Notes: generated by a model from the letters alone, not told the origin. Counted from the stretch's first letter, positions 43,015 through 52,683 are shown. The stretch: DNA of 64,000 nucleotides from CAXXOK01 sp963664595 (GCA_963664595.2 CAXXOK010000007.1:124001-188000); one strand, 5' to 3'. Numbers and translations: made by a program.

Positions 43015-44658
43015 TTACTGAAGTGCAAACGAACCATCGGAAAGCATTTGACCGCTCCTGCTGTCAAACAGCAGGATGTTGCTTCCGGAGAGATCGAACC
43101 GCACCTTGGCTCCGATTTTATACAGAACACCGCCAAATACAACGCCTGTAAGCAGGAAGTTGCCGATTCTGATACGTACCGTTGTCTCCATGCCGGCAGG
43201 CATGGCGCTGAATACTTCACCCTCCAGCGCTCCGTTTTCGTGGATGGAAACAGCCTCCGGACGCACACCGATAACGAACTGCGCACGGTCACGCATGGCT
43301 TCGATCTCCGTTTCATCCAAACCAACCGTCAAAAACCGAGGGCTGAACAGCTTGCTTTCATTATCTTTCACCACGTTTTTTCCCTTGCGCGCCAAATCCG
43401 GTTTTTCCTGCACGGGCAGCGTTTCGTATGCCAGCCGCTGGATGGTCTGTGCGATATCGATGTTTTTTGCGCAGCGGAACACACCCTGCCGGTTTTGGAA
43501 GAAGGTGAGGTGTACCGCGCCGTCCGCCTGCTGGCTGCCGGTGGCGGCAATGAAATTGATCGACGGATTGCCCACGAAATCCGCTACAAAGAGGTTATCG
43601 GGCGTATTATATACGGTCATCGGCTCGGCATACTGCTGCAAAACGCCGTTGTTGATCAGGCAGATCTTGGTGGCGAGCGTCATCGCCTCCATCTGGTCGT
43701 GGGTTACATAGATAAACGTACTGCCGGTTTCCAGGTGCAGCCTCTGCAGCTCGGAGCGCATCTCCAGCCGCAGCTTTGCGTCCAGATTGGACAGCGGCTC
43801 ATCCATGAACAGCACCCGGGGGCCGGGCGCCAGGGTACGCGCAATGGCCACGCGCTGCTGCTGCCCGCCGGACAGCTCACTGGGGGTAACGGTCCATAAA
43901 CATCCCGATTTTTACGATTCGGGATACCCGGCGGACAATCAGGTCGATTTCCTCGCTGTTGAGCTTGCGCTCACGCTGCCGGGGCTGTCCGTTATGCAGG
44001 AGCTCAAAGCTTTCGCTCAGCTCCGTGCCATCCGCTTTTGCCTGCTCGCGGCGGCGGGCAACCACCGCCTGCCAGCCTGCGGCGGCCTCTTTGGCGACCG
44101 CTGCGGCGTCGCTTGCGGCGTGCAGGCGCAGGCTTAGAATCTCCCTGGCGGTGGAAGCGGGAAATTTCATAGGTATCAATCAGGCGGAGCAGCGCCTTTT
44201 CCTCGTTGCGTTTTTCATCCTGTCCGAAGGCGTCGCGCAGCAGGGCGGTCAGCTCGTCCGGTTTGGAAAGGATTTCGGCAAGGCGCGCGGCCTTGCGCGC
44301 CGTCCAATCCACCTCGGGCATGCTTTGTTTGATGTTGGACAGCCCGAAGGAGATGTTCTGGTACACCGTCATGTTCGGCCACAGGGCATAGTTCTGGAAC
44401 AGAAACCCTACCCTGCGGTTGTTGGCGGATATGTTGATACCAAGCTCGCTGTCAAACACCGGCACGCCGTCGATGGTAATCCGTCCGCTGGTTGGGGTTT
44501 CCAGCCCCGCGATCATGCGCAGCGTCGTTGTTTTGCCGCAGCCGGACGGCCCCAGCAGCGTTACGAACGCGTTGTCGTCGATGACGAGGTTCAGCGCGTC
44601 CACCGCGTAAAACGAACCCCCAGCGCTTGGTTACGTTCGTCAGTTCAATTCGTGCCAT
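43015..44658 (-). pseudogene. ABC importer ATPase (UgpC/FbpC-like) with three one-base insertions
   Basis: Removing three single extra bases gives one 546-residue ATPase. The insertions are in the C5 run 44617-44621 (restores KRWGSFYAVDALNLVI), at AA 44155-44156 (restores ISRSTAREILSLRL) and in the G5 run 43882-43886 (restores DRYPSELSGGQQQRVAIART). Walker A is GPSGCGKTT, Walker B LFMDEPLSNLDAKL, switch VTHDQMEA. Between the Q-loop and the signature lies an extra helical stretch of over 100 residues. The C-terminal regulatory domain is intact. Start ATG 44658 has GGAGGAAAC ahead. As written, the protein cannot be made whole; all lesions being insertions in short runs leaves sequencing error possible. 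Confidence 0.82.
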
Positions 44659-44659
44659 G

Positions 44660-46487
44660 TCAGTTTCCTCCAATTCCCTTATCCAGGCTCGCGCCCGTGA
44701 GCTTGTTCACCAGCGCGTTGCAGATGAGGATAAAGATGATCAGCAGCAGGTTAATACCGCTGGAAAAAGCGTACAGTCCCATCTCGTCGAAATAATCCAG
44801 CATGGTTGTGATGATCTTCGTCTGCGAGCACAAAAGCATGAACAGGGTCAGCTCACGCAGGCAGGTCATAAACGGCAGCAGGTATCCGCTGATGATGGAG
44901 GTTTTTTGAATGGGGATGATGATACGGAACATGCGTTTATGCCAGGGGATGTTCTGGATCACCGCGGCTTCCTCAATTTCACCGCTCAGCTGCATCATGG
45001 AGTTGAGCGCGCTGCGGCTGGCAAACGGTATGTACTTCACAACGCCCGCCAATATCAGCAGCAGGTAGGTGTTGAAGATGCCAAGCGACGAGCCGAACAC
45101 AAAGAACGCGACGCCTACCGCCAGCGAGGGCATCAGGTATGGCAGGAAGGCGATATTGTTTACGTACGCGGCCCACTTGCTGCGGCGGTTTTTGCTGACA
45201 CCGTAGCCGACCAGCAGGCCGATGGTGCCGGCAAGCAGCGCACAGGACACCGCCACGAGCACCGTGCCGCCAAAGGCGTTCCAGATAGCGGAGTTATACA
45301 GGATGCCCGGCTGTCCGTACATGCCGTTTTCCGTGATGTTTTCGGAAACCAGCCACCATTTGGCGGTCATGTTGCCCGCCACGCCGCTGGTCAGAAAGCT
45401 ATAGTCGCCGGGGTTGGGCAAAAAGGTTTCCACGGCGAAGGTAATAATCGGGAAGATGCTGGTTAACAGCGTCAGGATGATGAAAATCGCGGCGATGGCA
45501 TACCGGCCGACCCGGCCAAGATTCACTTTGCTGATCTGCCCGGATTTGCCCGTGACGGTCGTATAGCTTTTCCGGCCGCTGGTGTTGCGTTGGTTTACGA
45601 TCATGATGAGCACGCCGAGTATGATCATCACCACAGCCAGGATGCTCGCCTCTCCCGCGCGCTTTTCACCCATCTGGACGTACTTGGTGCACAGCGTGGT
45701 CAGTTTCAGGTAATGCGGTACGGGATAGGAGCCCATCGCGCTGGAGAAAACCAGCAGCACTGTACTTAAAATGGCCGGCTTGACCATCGGCAGGGTAATA
45801 CGGGCGAAGATTTTTACTCGCGGAGTATTCAGGATGGCGGCCGCTTCCTCCAGATTCGCGTCCATGTTGCGGAAAATGCCGCCGATCAGGATAAAGGCAA
45901 ACGGCGCGTAGTGCAACCCAAGCACAACCACGCTTGGAAACAGCCCGATGCACCACCACGCCGGCATCTGCAGGTTAAACAACGCGGCAAGAAGGCCATC
46001 CGACGTGCCTGTGACGGCGCTGCTGGAAAACACGTTCTGCCATACGACAGCCAGCGTCCACTGCGGCATAATATAAGGAAATATAAAAATCGAGCTCAGG
46101 TATTTGCGGCAGGCAAGATTGGTGGCGTGTGACCAGATAAGCGAAAATGCCGCCGTACAGGATAGCGAAGATACAGGAGAATACCGACAGCAGGATGGAA
46201 TTGAGCAGCGGCGTCCACAGGTTGATCTGGCTCATCCGCCCAAAGAACAGATCCTGCCAGTTGTACAGAGTATAGCCCTCGGTAAGCCCGGTGTAATGCG
46301 CGTCTACCGAACCCAGGTGCACGGTAACCGTATCCACAAAGATGGAAACCATCGGCGCGATCGTTGACACGGTAAGGATAATCCCCAGCAGCAGCAGGAT
46401 GCCGTTCTGCGGCTTGGTGATGAAGGTTTTGACACGGTTGAGCAGGATATGTGCCCGGCCGGGCCCGCGGCGTATCGAGTATTCCAT
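44660..46487 (-). pseudogene. Two-domain ABC permease (FbpB/ThiP type) with a frameshift
   Basis: A fused permease of about 608 residues with two six-helix units, as in iron(III), phosphonate or thiamine importers. The first part reads from ATG 46487 (MEYSIRRGPGRAHILLNRVK) to YLVTR; an extra base at the GG pair 46124-46125 shifts the frame. Deleting it restores YLVTRTNLACRKYLSSIFIF and continues to 44660. Both halves carry EAA-type loops (EEAAAILNTPRVKIFARITL and EEAAVIQNIPWHKRMFRIII). It overlaps no other gene and ends one base before the ATPase start. Lesion may be real or an assembly fault. Confidence 0.8.
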
Positions 46488-46501
46488 CGTTCCTCCCTGC
46501 C

Positions 46502-46537
46502 GCCGTGCGGGAAGCGTTTCAGCGCTTCCCGCACGGC
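46502..46537. promoter_or_regulatory. Strong hairpin after the binding-protein gene
   Basis: Perfect 15-bp stem (GCCGTGCGGGAAGCG at 46502-46516, complement 46523-46537), six-base loop, 19 bases after the binding-protein stop and 15 bases before the permease start. On the minus strand no T-run follows, so it should stabilise the upstream message rather than end transcription fully. Confidence 0.65.
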
Positions 46538-46556
46538 TATTTTGCGTTGCGGTTGG

Positions 46557-47861
46557 TTACTTGTTGCTGACGATCATGTCAATCCAGTCGCCCAGGTCAA
46601 AGGATACCTGCGCGCAGTAGGCAGGATCTTCCACCACCAGCTCGCCGCCGTCGGCAGCGGTCCACCAGGTGAAGCCGCGGTCGTTCTTGGCGGGATAGGT
46701 GTCCACGCCGTCCACATAGCCGTCCTTGGAGTGATCCTGATTGCAGGCGGGGTTGGCGCTGTAGCCGCCCATGTCCTTGCCCCACGCGGCAAAGCCGTCC
46801 TGTGTGGTGGTCATGTAGGCGATAAAGGCGCAAGCCGTCCACGGCAGGGGCGAGGTTTTGACAACCTGCAGATAGTGCCGGTACGCATAGCCGCCGATGC
46901 CCGTGTAGTTATCCTGATAGGCGGCGATGGTGATGTTGTTGACCGATACGTCGGAGGACTCTTCCACGGAGCGCAGCTTGGAGTATACCAGCAGGCCCGT
47001 TTGTCCGGCGGCGGAGGTGGTTACCAGCGTGTTGCAGATGGGGCCGTCATCGGTCTGCTCGTTATACGCAAGGCACCACAGCTTGATGTAAGCCAGGCCG
47101 TATTTGGCGTTTTCGGCGGTGAGGCCCAGCGTTTCGGCATCAGGGGCCACTTCGTCGATCGTGGTCTGGAAATAAGCCTGCTCCTCGGCGGGCAGCGCGT
47201 CAAACGCGGCCTTGAGGTAATCGGCATAGGTGTCCTTGGTGAGCATGTACAGGAAATTTTTTCCGACCAGCTCGGAGTTGACGCCCATAAACAGCGGGGC
47301 CTGGCCCTCGGCCACAAAATCCCAGCAGTTGTCAAACACGGCGTCGGTAAGGTTGTTGAACATAAACACCTTGTTGAGCGTCTGCAGCGTCAGCGGATAG
47401 CCCGCGGTTTCCACATTCACGCCGTCACTCCAGGCCCATTCCTGGGGGATGAAGTTCAGCAGGTTGCCGGTGTTAAGCATCTTGGACTGAATCTGGTTGC
47501 CGTCCTGGATGAGCGTCATGGAATAAATATGCTTGGCGCTCTTGATATCGGCGTTGAGGATGGTGAAGATGGAGTTGTTCTTGGGCTGGGACCATTCAAT
47601 GGTTCCGGTATAGGAGGGATCGATCGTCTGCAGCATGGCCACGAAGCTGGCGCCCGCGGTTTTGCCGCGGCTGGAGTTGCCGATGCCGTAGAGTACCTGG
47701 CCGTTTGATTCCTCAATAGCCTTTTGATACAGCTCCGCATTGGTCATGTTCTGTGCCTGGGCGATGATGTCTTCCACGCTGGACGCCTCTTCGGCGAAGC
47801 CAAACGCAGTCAGACTCACGAGCATGGTAACCGTCAGCACAAATGCGATGATTTTTTTCAT
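46557..47861 (-). CDS. ABC importer solute-binding protein (iron/polyamine type locus)
   Basis: About 434 residues. Signal peptide MKKIIAFVLTVTMLVSLTAF ends GFA|EEA, without lipobox. The body has NQDHSKDGYVDGVDTYPAKN and TWWTAADGGELVVEDPAYC near the C-terminus. It precedes the two-domain permease and ATPase, so it belongs to that importer. Family is the extracellular-binding-protein superfamily but the ligand is not evident. ATG 47861 has AAAGGAGA ahead; the earlier ATG at 47891 lacks a site and would lengthen the signal peptide. Confidence 0.78.
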   Translation of the reverse strand: MKKIIAFVLTVTMLVSLTAFGFAEEASSVEDIIAQAQNMTNAELYQKAIEESNGQVLYGIGNSSRGKTAGASFVAMLQTIDPSYTGTIEWSQPKNNSIFTILNADIKSAKHIYSMTLIQDGNQIQSKMLNTGNLLNFIPQEWAWSDGVNVETAGYPLTLQTLNKVFMFNNLTDAVFDNCWDFVAEGQAPLFMGVNSELVGKNFLYMLTKDTYADYLKAAFDALPAEEQAYFQTTIDEVAPDAETLGLTAENAKYGLAYIKLWCLAYNEQTDDGPICNTLVTTSAAGQTGLLVYSKLRSVEESSDVSVNNITIAAYQDNYTGIGGYAYRHYLQVVKTSPLPWTACAFIAYMTTTQDGFAAWGKDMGGYSANPACNQDHSKDGYVDGVDTYPAKNDRGFTWWTAADGGELVVEDPAYCAQVSFDLGDWIDMIVSNK

Positions 47862-47886
47862 AACAGGGTCTCCTTTCAGTTTTGAT

Positions 47887-47922
47887 GGCATCCTGCCATA
47901 TCTACCCTCATTGTAGGATGCC
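47887..47922. promoter_or_regulatory. Inverted repeat in the leader of the binding-protein gene
   Basis: GGCATCCT (47887-47894) and AGGATGCC (47915-47922) are separated by 20 bases and lie 26-61 bases upstream of the binding-protein start. It may be an operator for the neighbouring response regulator or a leader hairpin. Confidence 0.35.
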
Positions 47923-47930
47923 GCCGCTGA

Positions 47931-47964
47931 AAAAAGAACAGGAGAAACCTGCGATTTCTCCTGT
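47931..47964 (-). terminator. Rho-independent terminator of the two-component operon
   Basis: ACAGGAGAAA (47938-47947) pairs with 47955-47964, 10 bp, seven-base loop; on the minus strand the tail reads TTCTTTTT (47938-47931). It lies 41 bases after the response regulator stop and before the ABC importer genes. Confidence 0.8.
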
Positions 47965-48005
47965 TATTCTGCGTATTTTGTGATATATGGGCCAAAAGAT
48001 ACCAT

Positions 48006-48785
48006 TCAATCCCTTTGCGCCGGATCCAAGCTGCCGGTTTCAACGCACCGCTCCTGATATTCCGAGGGCGAAAGCCCCGTCAGCTTTTTGAATATGCTGC
48101 TGAAATAATTCACATCCCGATACCCCACCCTGCCCGCAACCTCGTAAACCTTCACGCGGCAGTCGCCCAGCGCCTTCATCGCGGCATGCACACGGTACTG
48201 CGTAAGGTAGCCCGTCACGGTGCAGTTGATTTCCTTTTTAAACACATGGCTGAGATGGCCCTCGCTTACGCACAGGTGATCGGCAATCGCGGTGATGCCG
48301 ATATCGTTGTCGCCGTAATGGGCGACGATATAGTGGATCGCTTCCATGACATACTTGTTAGCCGCCATGGAGGTATCCGGCAGAAGCGATTGCGGTGTGG
48401 GCACACCGGAGGACGGCTCCCGCTGCAGGATCCGCGTTACGGCTACGGTAAGGTCACGGTCTTGAAAGGGCTTGAGCAGGTAATCCACCGCGCCCAGCCG
48501 CAGCGCCTTTTGCGCAAAGGGAAACTCGTCGTACGCCGTCAGCACGATGACCCGGACGTCATCACCCCGTTTGCGAAGCTCCGAAAGCATCGTAAGCCCG
48601 TCCATTTTCGGCATGCGGATGTCGGTAACGATCAGATCGGGCTTCAGCTCCAGCGCGAGGGAGAGGCCCTCCTCGCCGTTTGCGGCCTCCCCGACGATGA
48701 CGCAGCTCATCTGCTGCCAATCCACGCCGAGGGCAACGCCGCGGCGCACCATCAGCTCGTCGTCAACGATCAAAACCTTGTGCAT
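48006..48785 (-). CDS. AraC-type response regulator (YesN-like)
   Basis: A 259-residue protein. Receiver domain: KVLIVDDELMVRRG, phospho-acceptor Asp in DLIVTDIRMPKMDG, and the conserved lysine in YLLKPF. The C-terminal AraC domain shows ITAIADHLCVSEGHLSHVFK and SPSEYQERC. Its start lies within the 3' end of the kinase gene, 23 bases overlapping, so the pair is coupled. It likely controls the ABC importer downstream at 47861-43015. Confidence 0.88.
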   Translation of the reverse strand: MHKVLIVDDELMVRRGVALGVDWQQMSCVIVGEAANGEEGLSLALELKPDLIVTDIRMPKMDGLTMLSELRKRGDDVRVIVLTAYDEFPFAQKALRLGAVDYLLKPFQDRDLTVAVTRILQREPSSGVPTPQSLLPDTSMAANKYVMEAIHYIVAHYGDNDIGITAIADHLCVSEGHLSHVFKKEINCTVTGYLTQYRVHAAMKALGDCRVKVYEVAGRVGYRDVNYFSSIFKKLTGLSPSEYQERCVETGSLDPAQRD

Positions 48786-50472
48786 CCTTTTCCTCCTCCT
48801 GCGTTATCGGCAGCCTGACGGATACGCGGCTGCCGCCCTGCGGCCCGCTATCGGCCGTGATGCCGTACTTCGAGCCGAAATACAGCTTAATGATGCTATC
48901 GACGTTGTATAGCCCCAGATGTCCACCGTGCATCCGCTGATCTCGGCTGTTGAGCATCGTAAGCACCTCCGGGGCTATGCCGCAGCCGTTATCGGCTACC
49001 GTGATCACAAGCGCCTCCTGTTCCTGTTGCGCGGACAGCTTGATGTACCCGTCATCCTGAGCGGCCACGCCGTGCAGGATGGCGTTTTCCACCAGCGGCT
49101 GCAGCACAAGCTTGGGGACGAGGCATCGCTGGTATGCCTCCGGCACGTCGATTTCGCAGGTAAAGCGGTCCGCAAAGCGCACGTTCTGGATGTTTACGTA
49201 GTGCTCCACCAGATCCAGCTCCTTTTGCAGCGGGATCAGGTTGCTGCCGGTGATGCTCGAGCGCAGGATAAACGCAAGATCCGTAGCCATGGCAGCGATT
49301 TCCGGAATGTGGTTTGTCGTGCCGAGCCATTTCATCACGTCAAGCGTATTGTATAAAAAATGAGGGTTCAGCTGCGCCTGCATCATCCGCAGACGCGTAT
49401 CGTTAAGCTCCTTCTGGCGCTGTACGGAGCGCTGGAGGTTGAGGGAATACTCCTGGGTCATCCGGTTAAAGCCTACGGCCAGCGTGCCCAGCTCATCTTC
49501 CCGGTTTTCCCTGAGCCGCACGCCGAATTGGCCGCGCTCCACAGCGCCCATCGCCGTGCTCAGCTCCCGGATGGGGCGGGACAGGTGGCGGCTTAGCAGC
49601 CACGCGCCCCAGAAGCATAAAATCAGGCAAAGCACGCCCATGAGGATACTGATAAAGTAAAACGCCTGGATGATGCTTTCGGTAAAGGTTTTTGGCTTTT
49701 GCACGATCAGGATATAGCCCGACGTGGTTTCCTGCTGCACGAAATAGGCAAATTCCCCGCCGCTGCCGGTCAGCTTTTTCCCGTCCCACAGCTGCTGGCG
49801 CAGCGCCGCGGCCACGGCGCCGCCCAGCGCGGGCTGAGTGCTGAACAGCGGCTCCCATCGGGCGTTAAGCAGCAGGATATCTGCCGCGGTATCGTTCAGG
49901 ATGGCAAACAGACGGTCGGTTTGCGTTGTATTGACAGCAAACACCATATAACCCGCAACGGAACCGTCCGCATCCAGAACGGCCTGTGCCGCATAGAACA
50001 CGACATCGTCCGCGCCATCGGCATAGACCGGCCCGTTTGCCTGGCCCGCCGAGCGCAGCACACCCCAATTGGGTGAAAGCGTGGCACCCACATCGATGCC
50101 GTTGACCGCGTAGCGGCAGACGCCTTCAGAATCGAACAGCCCGACTCCGGCGTAAAACCCCGTATCGGTTGCCGCCTGAAACAGCAGCGGGTACAGTGAA
50201 TTGGTTTCCGGGGTGTCTGTGGCCAATGCGCTGCGCACCGCCTCATCCTGTGCCATTGCCGGCAGCGCTTCGTTCAGCGATTCCGTCAGCCCAGACAGGG
50301 CATCCTGAATCAGAGCCATCTGCTGCCTGGATTCCTTTGCGATCTTTGTTTCGCTGTGAGCAATCAAAATCGGCAGCATGATCACATCACAGATCACCAG
50401 CGGCAACAGCGACACGAGCAGCACTGTGTAAAAGATCCGTGTTTTAAAGGAACGGCGTATCCAGTGTTTCAT
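48763..50472 (-). CDS. Sensor histidine kinase (YesM-like)
   Basis: About 569 residues. One N-terminal membrane helix, a Cache-like extracellular region of about 240 residues, a second helix (IIQAFYFISILMGVLCLILC), a HAMP segment (RHLSRPIRELSTAMGAVERG), the His_kinase motif AQLNPHFLYNTLDVMKWLG, then the N-box LVLQPLVENAILHGV and G-box VADNGCGIAPEVL. ATG 50472 has GGAGGAATGAT ahead and lies two bases from the binding-protein stop. It senses something outside the cell, probably with help from the binding protein encoded just upstream. Confidence 0.88.
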   Translation of the reverse strand: MKHWIRRSFKTRIFYTVLLVSLLPLVICDVIMLPILIAHSETKIAKESRQQMALIQDALSGLTESLNEALPAMAQDEAVRSALATDTPETNSLYPLLFQAATDTGFYAGVGLFDSEGVCRYAVNGIDVGATLSPNWGVLRSAGQANGPVYADGADDVVFYAAQAVLDADGSVAGYMVFAVNTTQTDRLFAILNDTAADILLLNARWEPLFSTQPALGGAVAAALRQQLWDGKKLTGSGGEFAYFVQQETTSGYILIVQKPKTFTESIIQAFYFISILMGVLCLILCFWGAWLLSRHLSRPIRELSTAMGAVERGQFGVRLRENREDELGTLAVGFNRMTQEYSLNLQRSVQRQKELNDTRLRMMQAQLNPHFLYNTLDVMKWLGTTNHIPEIAAMATDLAFILRSSITGSNLIPLQKELDLVEHYVNIQNVRFADRFTCEIDVPEAYQRCLVPKLVLQPLVENAILHGVAAQDDGYIKLSAQQEQEALVITVADNGCGIAPEVLTMLNSRDQRMHGGHLGLYNVDSIIKLYFGSKYGITADSGPQGGSRVSVRLPITQEEEKDAQGFDR

Positions 50473-50473
50473 A

Positions 50474-51475
50474 TCATTCCTCCGCAATCAACGCGTTCCA
50501 TTGCGCGAGAAGGGTATCTTTCTGGTCGCTGGCCCATTGGATATCATAATCAAGCAGTTTTATCCCCTGCGTCTGTGCGTCTTCGTCAGCCAGGGATGAA
50601 AGCACCGAATGCCTATAATAGGTGGTAATCAGCCGGCGCTGTACATCTTCCCCCAGCACGAAGCGGATGAAGGACAGGGCGTTCTCCAGATGCGCACAAT
50701 CTTTGACAACGGCGATACCATCCGGTACGCTGCTGGTGCCCTCCACCGGGTATACGATGCCGATTTCCTTGCCGGCCGCGATGCCCTTCAGGGCGGTCTC
50801 CTCCAGCGTGACCCCGATTGCACAGTCCCCGTCGGACACCGCTCCCACCACATCGCCGGAGCTATCCAACAGCTTTCCCTTAAGGTTTTGGTAAAACGAC
50901 CACAGTGTATCTTCGTCTTTACCCGGTATCGCCATGAGCAGTGTAATCAGCGCCGTATAGCTGGAACCCGACACATCGGGCTTTGCGTAGGCGATTTTTC
51001 CGCTCCACTGGCTGTCGAGCAGATCGGCCCAGCCTTCAGGCGGCTTGGCAACCAATTTATGGTTGTAGATCAATACGATTGGCAGCAGAGAAAACGGCAG
51101 CCATTTACTGCCTACGGCTGCATGGGTATCCAGTTCTCCGCCGATATCCGCCGGGAGTTCCATAAAACAGTCGCCGTAAGCGTTCAGGCTTTCCACACCG
51201 CCGCCGAACATCAGGTCGGCCTGCGGATAATCGCTCTCCAGAGCGATCTGTTTGAGCATGTCGTTGGTGCCCCCGGAGATCACCTGTACCCAGATACCCG
51301 TGCGCTGCTCGAATTCGCGGATGATGGGCTGGTAGATTTCCACCTTGTGAGAAGTATAAATCACCAGCCTTCTATCCTCTTCTGGTGCATAATCATTTAC
51401 AGATACCGCAGATGCATGATAGGAAACTGCTGTCAGCACAAAACACAACAGTATTGCAATTACGCGAAATTTCAT
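50474..51475 (-). CDS. Extracellular binding protein (FbpA/AfuA-like), sensor partner
   Basis: A 333-residue exported protein. Signal peptide ends near ASA|VSV; the cysteine at residue 11 is inside the hydrophobic core, not a lipobox. LVIYTSHKVEIYQPIIREFE, DLMFGGGVESL, GWADLLDSQWSGKIAYAKPD and EGTSSVPDGIAVVKDCAHLE are the marks of the iron(III)/2-aminoethylphosphonate binding-protein family. Its stop overlaps the start region of the kinase gene and no permease follows directly, so it may present ligand to the kinase rather than, or as well as, to the importer downstream. Confidence 0.82.
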   Translation of the reverse strand: MKFRVIAILLCFVLTAVSYHASAVSVNDYAPEEDRRLVIYTSHKVEIYQPIIREFEQRTGIWVQVISGGTNDMLKQIALESDYPQADLMFGGGVESLNAYGDCFMELPADIGGELDTHAAVGSKWLPFSLLPIVLIYNHKLVAKPPEGWADLLDSQWSGKIAYAKPDVSGSSYTALITLLMAIPGKDEDTLWSFYQNLKGKLLDSSGDVVGAVSDGDCAIGVTLEETALKGIAAGKEIGIVYPVEGTSSVPDGIAVVKDCAHLENALSFIRFVLGEDVQRRLITTYYRHSVLSSLADEDAQTQGIKLLDYDIQWASDQKDTLLAQWNALIAEE

Positions 51476-51833
51476 TGGTGCCCTCCATGGTATGCTTGTT
51501 ATGGCCAGATAGTTCTTCCATTATACACAAGCCGACTATTCGCTGCAAATACCATCAATCATGATCCTGCCCCCGAACGTTGTACCAAATCGGAAGAGAG
51601 CCAATCCGGTATAAAGACGAAAAAGATTCGGTTCAATGCCAAGGAAAGCATGGTTTTCACCTGCGCCATTGTGGACTGATAGGCCAAGATTTTTATAGCA
51701 TGAGCTATTCCTGTCACCATTCCTATAGCGAAAGGCGATACAGGAATGGTGACAGCGGTATTCCGCTCATCCTTTCGATGCATATAGTGTATGACTAGCA
51801 ATCTTATCTAACATCGTGAAATGACATATACTG
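51476..51833. other. Intergenic stretch with an inverted repeat
   Basis: No gene seen. CTGTCACCATTCCT (51711-51724) pairs perfectly with 51742-51755 around a 17-base loop, followed by a small GCGGTATTCCGC hairpin. This is the left border of the phage relic. Confidence 0.5.
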
Positions 51834-52226
51834 ATGTTGGAGAAGATCATAATAGCAGGAAAAATCGTGGAGAAAGATGCGGCAGTAAAGGTAGCCCGGC
51901 AGCGGCTGAGCGTATTGGAGATGGCAGAAACGCTAGTGAAAGCAGCGGAAGGTTTGCTGGGGCGGTATACCGGGGATGAGAAATTTGCCAAGGTTTGCGA
52001 GTGGTTTGAAGCCCGCGGCATCAAAGCAAACGATGCCGTAAAGCAGATGATCTACAATACCTGGCTGGAATTGAATACCCAAATGATTGAACTGGGATTG
52101 AAGGAGGGTTCCACCTCCAAAGCTTCGGAGACCAGCAGCGAAACGGATAACAGAATGGCGGAGGATACCGGAAGCACCGCCGATGATCCGTTTGCCGATA
52201 CGGATGAAGCGGTGCGGCTTGAATAA
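51834..52226 (+). CDS. Phage holin LLH-family-like protein, probably N-terminally shortened
   Basis: A 130-residue protein. VLEMAETLVKAAEGLLGRYT and KVCEWFEARGIKANDAVKQM match the soluble C-terminal half of LL-H type holins. The membrane helix expected at the N-terminus is missing, and the last 40 residues are a Ser/Thr/Asp-rich tail. The endolysin relic directly follows, the normal order of a phage lysis module. Probably non-functional. Confidence 0.55.
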   Translation: MLEKIIIAGKIVEKDAAVKVARQRLSVLEMAETLVKAAEGLLGRYTGDEKFAKVCEWFEARGIKANDAVKQMIYNTWLELNTQMIELGLKEGSTSKASETSSETDNRMAEDTGSTADDPFADTDEAVRLE

Positions 52227-52279
52227 ACCGTCCTGCCATCCTGATCAAGCAAGCAAAACGGTTTGGGGAGGTATAATGA

Positions 52280-52620
52280 ATGAAGGCAAAGGATAAACCC
52301 GGCGCTGAATTGGCAACTGCTGTGGAGAAACCAAGTGAAACCGCCGCAAAGGAAGCGGCGGCAAAGAATGCTGATTCCGGGTTTACGGTATCCCGTGGGC
52401 TGATGGACACATCCCCGGCTATGTCCGGCAAGGATGTGAAGGCGCTGCAAAAGCGCTTATCAAAGCCAGCTATGGCTGCGGCAAGGACGGCACGGATGGC
52501 AAGTTCGGACATTATACGATGCTGGCCGTCCGGGCCCTGCAGGGTGACAGAAGGTTGACCGTGAACGGTATCGCCGGGCAGCGGACGATTGAAGGGCTTG
52601 ACGGGAGTTGGAAAGGATGA
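52280..52620 (+). pseudogene. Phage endolysin C-terminal fragment, frameshifted
   Basis: From ATG 52280 (GGGGAGG ahead) the frame runs to MSGKDVKALQKRL; one base is missing at about 52450, and beyond it the domain continues ALIKASYGCGKDGTDGKFGH and ends LDGSWKG with TGA at 52618-52620. With the base restored the product is 113 residues: a linker plus a PG_binding_1 domain. The catalytic domain is absent. Confidence 0.68.
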
Positions 52621-52627
52621 TTGTTTT

Positions 52628-52664
52628 GCTCCACGCGGCCTTGATGGCTGCGTGGGGCTTTTTT
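52628..52664 (+). terminator. Rho-independent terminator of the lysis relic
   Basis: GCTCCACGCGGCC (52628-52640) pairs with GGCTGCGTGGGGC (52646-52658), five-base loop, followed by TTTTTT at 52659-52664. Confidence 0.85.
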
Positions 52665-52683
52665 GTGCAAGAATACGTATATA

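Noticed and set aside
43882..44621. Programmed frameshifting in the ABC ATPase
   Set aside because: Three separate shifts would be needed in one gene, no slippery heptamer with downstream structure is evident, and a fourth lesion lies in the permease.
46449..47708. Open frame (419 codons) antisense to the binding-protein gene at 46557-47861
   Set aside because: The opposite strand encodes a signal peptide and a family-typical protein; this frame is a glycine/valine-rich shadow.
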